This document shows positions 1 to 9,985 of a DNA stretch of 64,000 nt, piece by piece (position 1 is the stretch's first letter; each line of letters opens with the position of its first letter). The notes beneath the pieces were generated by a model. The model saw nothing but the letters and a program-made list of their open reading frames with translations, was not told where the DNA came from and searched no databases. The stretch is taken from NCBI GenBank assembly GCA_016169945.1, contig JADLSH010000155.1, positions 2,735,501 to 2,799,500 on the forward strand, read 5' to 3'. A program made the position numbers and the translations under genes. This DNA comes from Trachythela sp. YZ-2020. Taxonomy: Eukaryota; Cnidaria; Anthozoa; Malacalcyonacea; Clavulariidae.

Positions 1-740
1 CAAAACTTACGCGGGCAAACAGAATTTCAATTCGACAAGAACGGTATCTGCGCAAGTCCTTGTCTTTCGCGGACTCGCTGGCTGTAAAACAGGCTTTTTT
101 TTCCGAAATGGTGTACAATTGCGAGCAAAATTATCTTCGTTTTCGTTACCCTTGGCTTGTTGGACCCAAGATTGTTTGTTGGTGGTCTTTTTCTGGTCTG
201 GTTTGTCAGTGATTTACCCATTGAATTAATCCAACGTCTCTTAAATTTGTTTTTATTGTTGAAATCGGTATGAAAACTTTTCAAAATATTCAAACAATTC
301 CAAATTTTCGTAAGACAACTCGTAAGTCGTAACTGTCTGTACTGTAGTTGTATGCAGTAGTTTTTAAACTTTTGATTGTTTTAAAGAATTATATTACTCT
401 GACAGTTTCTAGACTGCCTTGAGCAGAGTATAAAATATCATTTTAGAATTGTCTGCAACAAGTCGAAGATTTTGAACATTATAAAAGATAATACTGAATG
501 TAAATACGTAAAAAACATACTAAAAGAAAGCTTAGAATCTGGTTAACAACATACGTACTGCTTGAATTTCAAAGATTTACGATTATAATGAAAAGAATGT
601 GGTTTCTTCGCAGAAAAATCTCGAAAATAACTTCCCGCGGCTTGTTTCAAAATTTTACCGGATCGCGAAGTTTCCACGCGTGAGACGCGAGGATGACATC
701 TGATCTATATAGATCTTGTTTCAAACTGTACTAACTGTAG
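1..740. other. No gene recognised
   Basis: AT-rich sequence. A minus-strand 88-codon frame at 27-293 has no recognisable motif and no splice context. I see no RNA gene, repeat array or transposon end before position 741. Confidence 0.5.
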
Positions 741-753
741 GGAGCCACCTTAA
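741..753. repeat. Possible single end of a TTAA MITE
   Basis: GGAGCCACC followed by TTAA (TTAA at 750-753) matches the right end of the complete TTAA-flanked MITE at 60,999-61,684. The other end is not seen in the 740 bases to the left, so this is a truncated copy, an element starting outside the window, or chance. Confidence 0.35.
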
Positions 754-818
754 GTGACTTCATTTTTTGGTGAAATGTTAGGAGAAAGGAATTTTGCTTC
801 CTTTCTTTACATTCGACA

Positions 819-961
819 GAGGGACTGTCATCTTTAGAGGGACTGTCATCTTTAGAGGGACTGTCATCTTTAGAGGGACTGTCATCTTTAGAGAGACTGT
901 CATCTTCAGAGGGACTGTCATCTTTAAAGGGACTGTCATCTTTAGAGGGACAGTCATCTTT
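819..961. repeat. 18-bp tandem repeat, about 8 copies
   Basis: The unit GGGACTGTCATCTTTAGA is repeated about eight times in register (starts near 821, 839, 857, 875, 893, 911, 929, 947) with a few substitutions. The spacing is pure tandem without unique spacers, so this is a minisatellite. Confidence 0.9.
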
Positions 962-1187
962 GGTTAGGTCAATAAGAACCTAGTATACAGTAGAAACAAA
1001 TAAAATTAATGACATTGGAATGGAAGATTTATAAGAATAATATTTATTAATAACCTTATGCACCGTATTTAACTTTTTAGAATACTTTCTAAATAAAAAT
1101 GGCACTCGGACATGATTTAAAAAATGCCTGACCCAGTTTTGCTGACAGATGTTTAAGGCTAGAATACTGCACAGTCTCAGCATAAGT

Positions 1188-1367
1188 TCATTTTTCTTTC
1201 TTGGTATTTGATATGATACTTGCCTGCTTTTTACTACTTCTATTTTCTAAATTGGTCAAATCGTATCGGACACACTTAAAAATGGAAATTCCTGGATTGT
1301 AGTTCTCCTCATCCGAGAAGTCCCAATCTGACACATTGGCTTGGACATTCATTCTTCGCCTTTTTCT
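1188..1367 (-). CDS. Possible terminal exon, unknown protein
   Basis: On the minus strand a TAG acceptor (plus-strand 1368-1370) is followed by a 59-codon open frame ending in TGA (1188-1190). It is basic at the start (RKRRRMN), acidic in the middle (DWDFSDEEN) and lysine-rich at the end. A minus-strand AATAAA lies about 140 bases further on. No upstream exon was identified and no family was recognised. It could be a host 3' exon or a transposon relic. Confidence 0.2.
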   Translation of the reverse strand, partial: RKRRRMNVQANVSDWDFSDEENYNPGISIFKCVRYDLTNLENRSSKKQASIISNTKKEK

Positions 1368-1686
1368 CTATAAAAATAAAATAATATATATGTTGCTCTT
1401 AAAATACACTATCTATAAACCTGCACCAGTTTGACAGTGACTCGGATAATAAATTAAAAAAAACAATTATAAAGTAATAACAAAATATGTAAACACGCCT
1501 GGCATAAAGTGCTGCAAAATCGCCACGTTCGCCTGTCATTAGGTTCAGCGATCTTGCCGATGGGCTTTGGAAAAATTTAAAAATGGCGGCGATTAGGAGT
1601 GACGGCTAAAGGGCTTTCAGGCAAATTTTTTCATCTTGTGGGAAGCAAAACTGTTTACGATTATCGCGGAAAAAATTGCTCGGGAC
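1368..1686. other. No gene recognised
   Basis: Non-coding in all frames as far as can be judged. It is the target-side flank of the LTR element that begins at 1692. Confidence 0.4.
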
Positions 1687-1691
1687 TGATC

Positions 1692-2060
1692 TGTAGAGAC
1701 TTGGCATATACGTCATGTAATCAACATTAATTAGTACTGTTGCGTCATCGCATGCTTGTTCACGTGCGTGCATGTCGCTGCATGAGCCATTTGACCTTTG
1801 GCCGATAGGACGGATGATACATTATTATTGTGATATAGACAGTCTGTACGGTGTAAACAGACAGATATTATACTGGAGGGAATATAGTTTACGTCTAGAT
1901 CTGCTAACTAAAGCGGGATCATTTGCTTGATTACGTATGTATCTTTATTGTATGTCAGTCCTATATGTCTATCGTATCTTATATCAGTGTAATTTGTTAT
2001 TTTATTTCAGAAATCCTCATTGTTTTAAATAAAGTTATATAAACGACAAGTCTTTCTTTA
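1692..2060 (+). repeat. 5' LTR, 369 bp
   Basis: Begins TGTAGAGACTTGG and ends TCTTTCTTTA, immediately followed by the internal region. It matches the reconstructed 3' LTR except at two sites. AATAAA-type signals lie near its 3' end (around 2029), as expected for LTR polyadenylation. The terminal dinucleotides TG/TA depart from the usual TG/CA; the boundary is set by the 5-bp TSD. Confidence 0.92.
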
Positions 2061-4312
2061 TGAGGATTTGTAATCTGGGGCCGAGGTTCGGGCTCGTCAA
2101 CCAAGTTGGAAACTACGCTCAGCTACGCGACATCATGGCTCCGTTTAAACCCTTCCTCAGCCCCAGACACAAGTTCTCATGGTCCGCCGATATGGACAAC
2201 GCGTTCCAGGCGTCGAAGGGAGCCATCGTCACGGCCATCCGCGAAGGCGTGGAGATTTTCGACATCACACGGCGCACGTGCCTGCGCCCCGATTGGTCCA
2301 ATCGAGGCATCGGTTACTTCGTATTACAGAAGCACTGCCACTGCGCTTCCGATGCTCCGGACTGCTGTTCCGAAGGCTGGCGTGTGACCCTGGCAGGATC
2401 TCGTTTCTTACCGCCTGCCGAGCAACGATACGCACCCATCGAAGGCGAGGCCTTGGCCGTCGCCTGGGGCCTAGAGCATTCACGGTACTTCACCCAAGGC
2501 TGCGACAACCTGCTTGTTGTAACCGACCACAAGCCACTGGTGAAAATCCTCGGCGACCGGACCCTCGACGAAATATCCAACTCTCGACTCTTCCGACTAA
2601 AGCAACGTACACTGCCGTGGCGATTCGAGATCATGCACATGCCTGGGCAGAATAACCACGCCGCTGATGCCACCTCACGCCATCCCTCACCCTCAAACTC
2701 CGCCAATAGCGCCTGCATCCCAGACTACACAGAGGCCGCGCTCATGACTGCAATTCAGCGCGACTCCTGCAAGCTAACAACGCTATCCTGGCACGACATA
2801 GCACAAGCGACAGCCCTGGACGCGTCGATGAACATCCTGCTGCAACTTGTTGAGCGAGGAATCCACGACAGAGACAGCAGCAACGCTGCCGTTGCACCCT
2901 TCTGGACCATCCGCGACTCATTATACGCCCACGAAGGCGTGATCCTCTACGACGACCGTGTCGTCATCCCACCGTCACTTCGCCAAAACATCCTACGCCA
3001 TCTCCATGCAGCTCACCAAGGCACGTCAGCGATGGAACAGCGCGCACGAGCAATTGTGTGCTGGCCAGGAATAACAAAGGACATCCAAGATATTCGAAAT
3101 AGCTGCCAATCCTGCAACAGGAACGCGCCCTCGCAAGCCGCTACGCCCCCATTGCCATCACCCCCACCCTCCACACCCTTCGAGGCCGTCTTCGCGGACT
3201 TCTTCGACCATGGCGGCCATCACTACCTAGTCGTTGGCGACCGCCTCTCGGGATGGGTTGAAGTTTTTGGGTCCACTTCAGGCAGCAACTTCGCAGGTGC
3301 CTCCGGCCTGGTGCGCCACTTGCGCACCTTCTTCGCAACGTTTGGTGTTCCGGAAGAGTTATCTAGCGACGGCGGGCCAGAATTCACAGCGGGATGCACG
3401 AAAGACTTCCTATCCCTGTGGGGCGTCCGACATCGTCTGTCATCGGCCTACTTCCCTCAATCTAACGGCAGGGCGGAAGTTGCAGTAAAAAAGGCGAAGC
3501 GGCTTCTGATGTCCAACACTGGCCCAACAGGCAATCTCAACCATGACTGCTTCCTACGTGCAATGTTTCAGCTGCGCAACACGCCTGCCCCGGAGTGCAA
3601 TGTATCCCCAGCGCAGATTGTATTCGGCCGCCCACTGCGAGACGCCCTCTCCTTTGTCAACCGCCTTGAGAAATTCTCAAACCCTCACATCCGTCCAAAG
3701 TGGCGCGAGTCCTGGATGGCGAAAGAAGACGCACTTCGCACCAGGATGGCCCGTTCCACAGAGAGTCTGGCGGCACATACACGCCCCCTTCGACCGCTGG
3801 CCATAGGCGATAAAGTCTTCATCCAGAACCAGAACGGCAACAGCCCCACGAAATGGGACAGATCAGGAACAGTGATGGAGTCCATCGGCCATGACCAATA
3901 CTGGGTTAAGGTGAACGGCACCGGGCGCCTTACACTACGCAACCGCCGCTTCTTACGTGTATTTACTCCCATGACGCCGGCGATCGATCTTCAGCCAGAA
4001 GCTCCACCGCCACAACAATCAACGTCCCTTATGCAACAGGCTGCCGCTACACCTGGCACAGTCGATACGATGCCCACACCCCTCCAGCAACATGAGGAGA
4101 TACACACCCAACCAGAATCTACATCATCCCTTACTGTGCCAACCTCCACTCCAGTAGAGCCTCCTAACCCATCACCCGCCGACGACTCGCCGATACCCTT
4201 CAAACGGAACCAGAGCAGCCCCGCCGAGCGTCTTCACCACGTCGTCAACCACGCCGTGCCCCTCAGCCGCGGAAGATCTACGAGCCAGAATCTGGGCGAT
4301 GGATCACATTAA
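2060..4312 (+). CDS. Gypsy pol remnant: RNase H and integrase
   Basis: An open frame of 750 codons. The N-terminus corresponds to the end of the RT connection region. RNase H follows at about residues 70-205, with acidic residues D78, E128/E130 and D156 and the closing ADATSR motif. A long linker leads to the H2C2 zinc-binding domain (H314/H319, C349, C352) and a DDE integrase core with D380, D437 and E473. The C-terminal 150 residues are Pro/Ser/Thr-rich. Gag, protease and the RT catalytic domain are missing. The ATG spans the LTR/internal junction (A at 2060 is the last LTR base), so the deletion fused the LTR directly to pol. Codon use is GC-rich compared with the surrounding DNA. The frame has no stops, which fits a recent insertion; whether it is translated is unknown. 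Confidence 0.88.
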   Translation: MRICNLGPRFGLVNQVGNYAQLRDIMAPFKPFLSPRHKFSWSADMDNAFQASKGAIVTAIREGVEIFDITRRTCLRPDWSNRGIGYFVLQKHCHCASDAPDCCSEGWRVTLAGSRFLPPAEQRYAPIEGEALAVAWGLEHSRYFTQGCDNLLVVTDHKPLVKILGDRTLDEISNSRLFRLKQRTLPWRFEIMHMPGQNNHAADATSRHPSPSNSANSACIPDYTEAALMTAIQRDSCKLTTLSWHDIAQATALDASMNILLQLVERGIHDRDSSNAAVAPFWTIRDSLYAHEGVILYDDRVVIPPSLRQNILRHLHAAHQGTSAMEQRARAIVCWPGITKDIQDIRNSCQSCNRNAPSQAATPPLPSPPPSTPFEAVFADFFDHGGHHYLVVGDRLSGWVEVFGSTSGSNFAGASGLVRHLRTFFATFGVPEELSSDGGPEFTAGCTKDFLSLWGVRHRLSSAYFPQSNGRAEVAVKKAKRLLMSNTGPTGNLNHDCFLRAMFQLRNTPAPECNVSPAQIVFGRPLRDALSFVNRLEKFSNPHIRPKWRESWMAKEDALRTRMARSTESLAAHTRPLRPLAIGDKVFIQNQNGNSPTKWDRSGTVMESIGHDQYWVKVNGTGRLTLRNRRFLRVFTPMTPAIDLQPEAPPPQQSTSLMQQAAATPGTVDTMPTPLQQHEEIHTQPESTSSLTVPTSTPVEPPNPSPADDSPIPFKRNQSSPAERLHHVVNHAVPLSRGRSTSQNLGDGSH

Positions 4313-4350
4313 GTTCGTCCACTCACAGTCGCCCATGATAGTACGAACTT

Positions 4351-4357
4351 GGGGGGA
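4351..4357 (+). other. Polypurine tract of the gypsy element
   Basis: Six G followed by A directly abut the TGTAGAG start of the 3' LTR at 4358. This is where plus-strand DNA synthesis is primed in LTR elements. Confidence 0.7.
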
Positions 4358-6024
4358 TGTAGAGACTTGGCATATACGTCATGTAATCAACATTAATTAG
4401 TACTGTTGCGTCATCGCATGCTTGTTCACGTGCGTGCATGTCGCTGCATGAGCCATTTGACCTTTGGCCGATAGGACGGATGATACATTATTATTGTGAT
4501 ATAGACAGTCTTAGGCCGTGGGATGAGGGTCGAAAATGTTCAATTCCGTAGCACCCCTCGTGTAACTACATAATTTTTACATGAATGGATAGATTAGAAC
4601 TTACTTAGTTAGAATCCGCTTCCCCCCAAGCGAAATAGTTGCACAAATTGAAGTACAACCTCTCCAAAGTTCGGGCTTTCTCGTGTTTCGAAATCCATGA
4701 ACGGCCATTGTTGTGTTACAACTACGCATGCGCTTGACCACAAAACACTTAATGCGCACGCGCAGATAGGAAAACTGATCTCAACGCAGGACTGGACAAG
4801 AAAAAAATTATGAAATGTGCGAAAGCAGGGCTGAAGTAATACAAGATGACATCGGATTGTTTTAAAAATATATGATATTTTTATGTTCTGTGCATTTTAA
4901 TGGAGTTCGCCAAACATTCTGAGCAATGTACCGTGTCAAGCCCCTCGCCAGGAACACTTCCAAGCCAACATTACAATAATAACTTATTAAAAATATGATG
5001 TTATTTTATACTACAGCAATTGCATGACGTTTTTGCAAGCAAATCTGTTTTTCAGGCTTTAAATATGATCACAATCCTAAACATTATAGAACACGCATAC
5101 CGTAATTTCTCTATTAATTTGGGGGGGGGGGCTTATTTCTAATATATACAAAGAGTCTGTTTGCACGTTTGATTCTCTTTATAAATATGCAACATCGGAT
5201 ACAGTGATGTTACGTAACCAAAGTATCAGTAAAATATCATAATTATCTTTAAAATACAATACTTTCACGCTTTTATAAATTAATTGCTTACAGGAGAGGG
5301 GCAGGGGGGTGCTTAATAGATAAATTACGATATACCATAAATAAGTATTACTCGGTGTTCACACTTATTTATTTTCTAACTCTCTTCCCATCAATTTTAT
5401 TAGTCCAGGTTCCTTGTTTATTTATGCAGTCGCCTTCATCAAATTCTTCATCACTATTTTCAGCTTTACTCAACATACGTTCCTCAACTAAATCAGAAGT
5501 ATCCAAGTTCTCAGCATACACAATTTCACTAACATTTCTAGATTTAGGCAAATAGAATACCAGCTGGGGATAACTGTTAATTAGCTGCTGCTTGAGCTCG
5601 GAAGACCTGTATTTCGATGCATCCACATTCTCAGTTTCCTTAGCAATGACAACAAATTTCTCAATCATGTACTTTATTGCTTTTCCCTTGAGGATTTCAG
5701 TTTCAATGACTTCTTTACAGAATACATTGTAAGATATTTGATACACTGGTGGTGCACATGTTGTGGTCGTCTTTACCTCCCTTGCAAGGAATATGGTATA
5801 GTTGCTATAGCAAACTTTGTGGTAGCGGATCTCCAATGCAACACAGTCTTTATCTCTAATCTGCACAAGTATCCACTCATCATTTATCCTCTCAGCAGCT
5901 GTACGTAATAAGCCAGCATCAATTGTACTTGCCAACACTAGTGGTGTTCCTCTTCTCTTTTGTGTTTTCTACACAAAACATACAAGTTTAGAATGCCTGT
6001 TTAAAAATGGCATTTACCAACTAA

Positions 6025-6388
6025 GGGCCTGTTTATATGGAACCCGGGCTGGCTCGCTGACCGGGCCAGCCCGCTTAGCAAGATCTCGCCATGTAATTGA
6101 TTTTATAGTAAAAACTACTGTGCGTTTATATGGACAAGCGGGCTGGCCCGGTTCCAGAGATCTCGCTTGAAAAAGGCGAGATCTCGCTTACCAGGATGAA
6201 AATTTCCCCATATAAACAAAGTGTGTAAGCTATTTTTAAGAACTGTCAAAACAATGTCAAAGGTCAAAACAACAAAATCATCCCGCCTGCTGGGATGAAA
6301 TTTTCTCATATAAACACAAGACAAATTCATCCCGCTTACCGGGCTGGCCCGGTCAGTGAGCCAGCCCAGGTTTCATATAAACAGCCCC
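6025..6388. mobile_element. 364-bp Harbinger-type MITE
   Basis: Terminal inverted repeats GGGCCTGTTTATATGG / CCATATAAACAGCCCC-like (a mismatch near the tip and minor gaps) are followed by a longer imperfect inverted region rich in GGGCTGGCCCGG. It is flanked by TAA (6022-6024, 6389-6391), matching the TWA target of PIF/Harbinger. There is no coding capacity. Confidence 0.8.
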
Positions 6389-6430
6389 TAAAGCAGGGTG
6401 AATTTGACAAATTAACCAGGTATTAAAATA

Positions 6431-6495
6431 AAGCTACTCTGGTTTGTAAAGTTTATGAACATTGTGTTCATAAACTTTACAATCCAGAGTAGCTT
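6431..6495. repeat. Hairpin with 30-bp arms
   Basis: AAGCTACTCTGG... pairs with ...CCAGAGTAGCTT around a loop of about five bases, with one or two mismatches. It may be a very small foldback element or a structural part of the surrounding transposon. Confidence 0.75.
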
Positions 6496-6860
6496 ATATT
6501 ATGCCTGTTTAAATAAACTTATTATCTGGATAATTAACCCATTAAGATCCAACGCACCCAATAGGTACTCTAAAATATCATATAGCCATATAGGTATATG
6601 CACAAGACAGTAAGGCACAATATGACAACTTTTCCACCAAAAGGTGGTCCATAGAATATAAATATACTGTACACAAGAAATTGTACATAATCATACCTTG
6701 TCTCTTGAAAACCAAGACGAATCTCTTCCACAAATAATGCAGCATTCTGGTAGTACATGCTTGTTTCTTTGAGGCAAGTTCTTACTTGGTTCCACTGAAA
6801 TGACTGAATTGCGTGTAATCTTTCTTCTGGGTTCCACGGCTGGTAAATGCTGGTTCCATG

Positions 6861-7189
6861 CAGGGATGGATAAAAGACAATATTTTCAAAAAAAACATTT
6901 TCTTTTTTCTTTTATTCATTAAAAGACAATAAAAGACAAAGACATGTCACGATATAAGTTTTTTTCACGTCTATAAGTTTTTGATTGATTTTCCATCATT
7001 CAAAATGTGCAGAGTAAAAATATGTTGTTGTTGTAAAATGTGTGATCAATGGCGCAGAAAGTTTTGAAGAAAAATAATAAGTTCTGAATAAAAGACAATA
7101 AAAGACAAATTCCGGTCATATTTCAATTCTTCTTTTAATAATAAAAGACAATAAAAGACAAATTATTAAAAGACAAGATGCCATCCCTG
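6861..7189. mobile_element. 329-bp hAT-type MITE
   Basis: Ends CAGGGATGG / CCATCCCTG are perfect inverted repeats, flanked by the 8-bp duplication GTTCCATG (6853-6860, 7190-7197). The 8-bp TSD and CAGGG end are typical of hAT. The interior is rich in AAAAGACAATAAAAGACAA motifs near both ends, which look like subterminal repeats. Confidence 0.9.
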
Positions 7190-8086
7190 GTTCCATGTGG
7201 CATGTGTGGTCTACGGTATTAGCGACCTTTTCCGTGCTTGTACTAGCTCCGTTTTCCTACGGATCTTTTCTTCATCGCTAAATTTCTTGTAGCATTTCAT
7301 GTGGTGGTACCATTCTAAATCAAAACTTTCGTTTGTGTTCTCTGCCAAGTATGAATAATTGACGAATTCGTCATCAAACTTATCATACGAATCCTTCGCT
7401 ATCTCAGCTTGCAGGCAATTAAGTTTCGCCCATTTATTCCTGCAATCGACAAATTTCTTAAGCCTTTGACGAGTAACTTTAGAAAGTTGCTCGGTTACGC
7501 CTTCAAAATGCATAAAACATGAGGATATTCGAATTTTCGACATATCGTCATTTAGTAGCCATCTTGAATATGCGTGTTTTATTGAGATCAGTTTTCCTAT
7601 CTGCGCGTGCGCATTAAGTGTTTTGTGGTCAAGCGCATGCGTAGTTGCAACACAACAATGGCCGTTCATGATTTCGAAACACGAGGAAGCCCGAACTTTG
7701 GAGAGGTTGTACTTCAATTTGTGCAACTATTTCGCTTGGGGGGAAGTGGATTCTAACTAAGTACGTTCTAATCTATTGATTCATGTAAAAATTATGTAGT
7801 TACACGAGGGGTGCTACGGAATCTGTTTTCTAAGCATATTTTCGACCCTCATCCTACGGCCTATCTGTACGGTGTAAACAGACAGACATTATACTGGAGG
7901 GAATATAGTTTACGTCTAGATCTGCTAACTAAAGCGGGATCATTTGCTTGATTACGTATGTATCTTTATTGTATGTCAGTCCTATATGTCTATCGTATCT
8001 TATATCAGTGTAATTTGTTATTTTATTTCAGAAATCCTCATTGTTTTAAATAAAGTTATATAAACGACGAGTCTTTCTTTATGATC

Positions 8087-9399
8087 AATGAAGGAAACAA
8101 TGTTTAATTTAAAAATCATGTTCAGATTGCTATATTTGCAAAGGCATACCGCTCTATGTCATGTTTGTTGACATTTTGTTAATGTAAAGTACTTTATTGC
8201 TTCAGCAAAGTACTTTATTGATTTGTAAATCTATAAATTACATTATATACACCATGCCTTTGGATATATTGGTGTTAAACACTTGCACATAATTATCTGA
8301 TAGACTTGCTGTTATACACCCAGGCGGCTTAATAGTTAACAAAACAATAAAGAGCACACACAATGGATTAAAACCTTATGAATGTGATATTCCATGGTCA
8401 AACAGCTATTGAAAACATAAAAGAACATGCACTAGCAACAATTTTTGTCAATGTTCTGGAACAAATATTACTAAACAAATGAATTTACAAACACATTTTG
8501 CAATTAATAATATAATTGGTATATATTATTGATAATCTTTCATGGCAATAATATATAGACCGATAAATATACTATGATTAGCACTGATAAATATCCAGGC
8601 TTACAGATCAATAATACATGGACAATAAGACCTTGCAATAATAAATATACATGGTGTTTTCCACAAACCAAGCCATATATATTAAACTGGTATTGTTTTA
8701 TTAATTATCCCATCCCTCACTTGCACTTCATTATTGACAGTATTAATATTACACCTTAATTTATATACATAGAAGTTCAATGTTTTGGCTGGCATAATCC
8801 AAATTCAATTGACAACACATGAGTAAGTTTGCCTTTCAGGACCTAGGCTAGAGGAAAATGTTTAACAGATAAACAAATAATGCACGATGCATGAAACACT
8901 GCAGCTTATGGAGTTAACGCCAGAGATGGACTGAAAATGTACGAGTGTAGTCTCGGAAAGAAAAATGGCACAAGCTTTGAACATGAGTGGTTCCTCTTCT
9001 GCTCTCAAAATTGAATATATGTTTGAAGCTAAATCAAGCTGTGCTTAAAACACAAGGAACACCTAGAACAGTTCCGGTTTGAAGATTAAATGCATCCAAC
9101 ATTCATCCATGACTAGTTTGAGCAAAGTTTTTTTCCGAGTTACACTAACTTTGTATATTTAAATTAGAATTTATACACTGTCACTGACACACTGTTAGGA
9201 TAGCATGGTGTGTCTAATTTTATTCTCATATAAAACAAACGAATAACCCCTGTGGATATGTAATTCTGGGGGACTGACAAGTGTCTTGAGTTGGGAAATA
9301 TCCAAAATAAACTAAATTTGAAATATTCCCAGACAAACCAACTCAATTCACTCTAAGTTTTTCTGTGTACTTCAAGTAAAGAATGCATTTCATTATTCC
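8087..9399. other. No gene recognised
   Basis: AT-rich intergenic sequence. Frames at 8574-8759 and 9164-9346 are short, of low complexity and without motifs. No RNA gene or array was seen. Confidence 0.5.
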
Positions 9400-9797
9400 A
9401 AGGTATTTTAGCAAGTTTAAATTTAAATTTTGAAGAAACAACGTAATGTCAAAAATTTTAAAGGAAAATCTAAAAAAATATACTGTCAAAAAACAGTTGA
9501 AGTTTTCTGAAATTTTTTTGACGTTTTTGTGAAATGTCTAAGATTAAATTTTACAACAACCAAAGCTAAAATAGTACGTAATAACATATCTACTTTATAT
9601 AGTGGGGAAATTCATAATTTTATAGTTACAAGTACAAATATTTATATTACTCTTTTATCATTTTGTACCGAAAGTGAAAAATTGTGTGTTGCTATGGTTA
9701 CAATGATTGACCGAATGCTTCATGTTATAATACATTTTAGGAAGTATAATTCCTGAGTTCGAATAGGCGAGGGAATTCTGCATGAGTGTATTTCTAG
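9400..9797 (+). mobile_element. Helitron-like element, 5'-truncated copy
   Basis: About 400 bp closely matches 14,093-14,495 and ends at the same ...GTATTTCTAG terminus (CTAG at 9794-9797, followed by T). The GC-rich 5' terminus found in the other copies is missing, so this is a 3'-end fragment. Confidence 0.75.
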
Positions 9798-9985
9798 TTA
9801 CTTTAGTACGTGAAACTAACTTAAAGCGTGTCATTTTTGATGTAGCTGGTTTGACGAAGCGATCAAACGTAATGTCAGTATCATCAATAGAACTAGCTAA
9901 GTTAGGGCCAATGTCGGTAAAATATGTGTTAGAAGCATTGGCAATTCCTTAAGGTGAGGTAATTTTTACATCATTAAACTTAGAA

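Larger units (their letters stand above)
5369..7726 (-). pseudogene. Degenerate Cys/His-rich transposon gene, exon-like blocks
   Basis: Three minus-strand blocks read in order. (1) 7726-7211 starts inside the right TIR and contains a WYHHMKCYKKF motif. (2) About 6859-6697 reads through CCIICGRDSSWF and ends at a GTATGA donor (6691-6696). (3) About 5966-5369 follows a TAG acceptor and contains IRDKDCVALEIRYHKVCYSN before an acidic tail and a stop. The CxxC and YHxxCY patterns suggest a zinc-binding module of a kind I associate with repeat-encoded proteins of cnidarians; I cannot name the family. Splice phases between blocks do not all agree, and a hAT-type MITE sits between blocks 1 and 2, so the gene is probably dead. 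No catalytic DDE core is visible. Confidence 0.5.
4512..7863. mobile_element. 3.35-kb long-TIR DNA transposon, 3-bp TSD
   Basis: Ends are TAGGCCGT... and ...ACGGCCTA, flanked by the target duplication TCT (4509-4511, 7864-7866). The duplication is certain because the uninterrupted sequence is present in the 5' LTR. TIRs are about 270-280 bp (4512-4783; 7583-7863) and carry a few substitutions and a small indel. A 3-bp TSD fits PIF/Harbinger, EnSpm/CMC or Academ-type elements, but the ends fit none of these cleanly and no transposase core is left. It is therefore a non-autonomous element of unassigned superfamily. It contains minus-strand coding fragments and two younger MITEs. Confidence 0.88.
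1692..8081 (+). mobile_element. Ty3/gypsy LTR retrotransposon, internally deleted, with nested insertions
   Basis: Two 369-bp LTRs (1692-2060; 4358-8081 with a 3,352-bp insert plus its 3-bp TSD removed) are flanked by the 5-bp direct repeat TGATC (1687-1691 and 8082-8086). The LTRs differ at only two positions by eye, so insertion was recent. The internal part (2061-4357) begins directly in the RT/RNase H connection, with no primer-binding site, gag, protease or RT palm. It is therefore a deletion derivative that would need help from a complete relative to move. A purine tract (4351-4357) precedes the 3' LTR. Without the insert the element is about 3.0 kb. Confidence 0.93.
4358..8081 (+). repeat. 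3' LTR split by a 3.35-kb transposon
   Basis: LTR sequence runs 4358-4511 and resumes at 7864. Removing 4512-7863 and one copy of the 3-bp TSD gives 369 bp, exactly the length of the 5' LTR. Confidence 0.92.

Noticed and set aside
819..961. CRISPR-like array
   Set aside because: The units are contiguous with no unique spacers, and the sequence is clearly eukaryotic.
2106..4203. Other-frame and antisense ORFs within the gypsy pol
   Set aside because: Shadows of the GC-rich pol frame; none has a recognisable motif.
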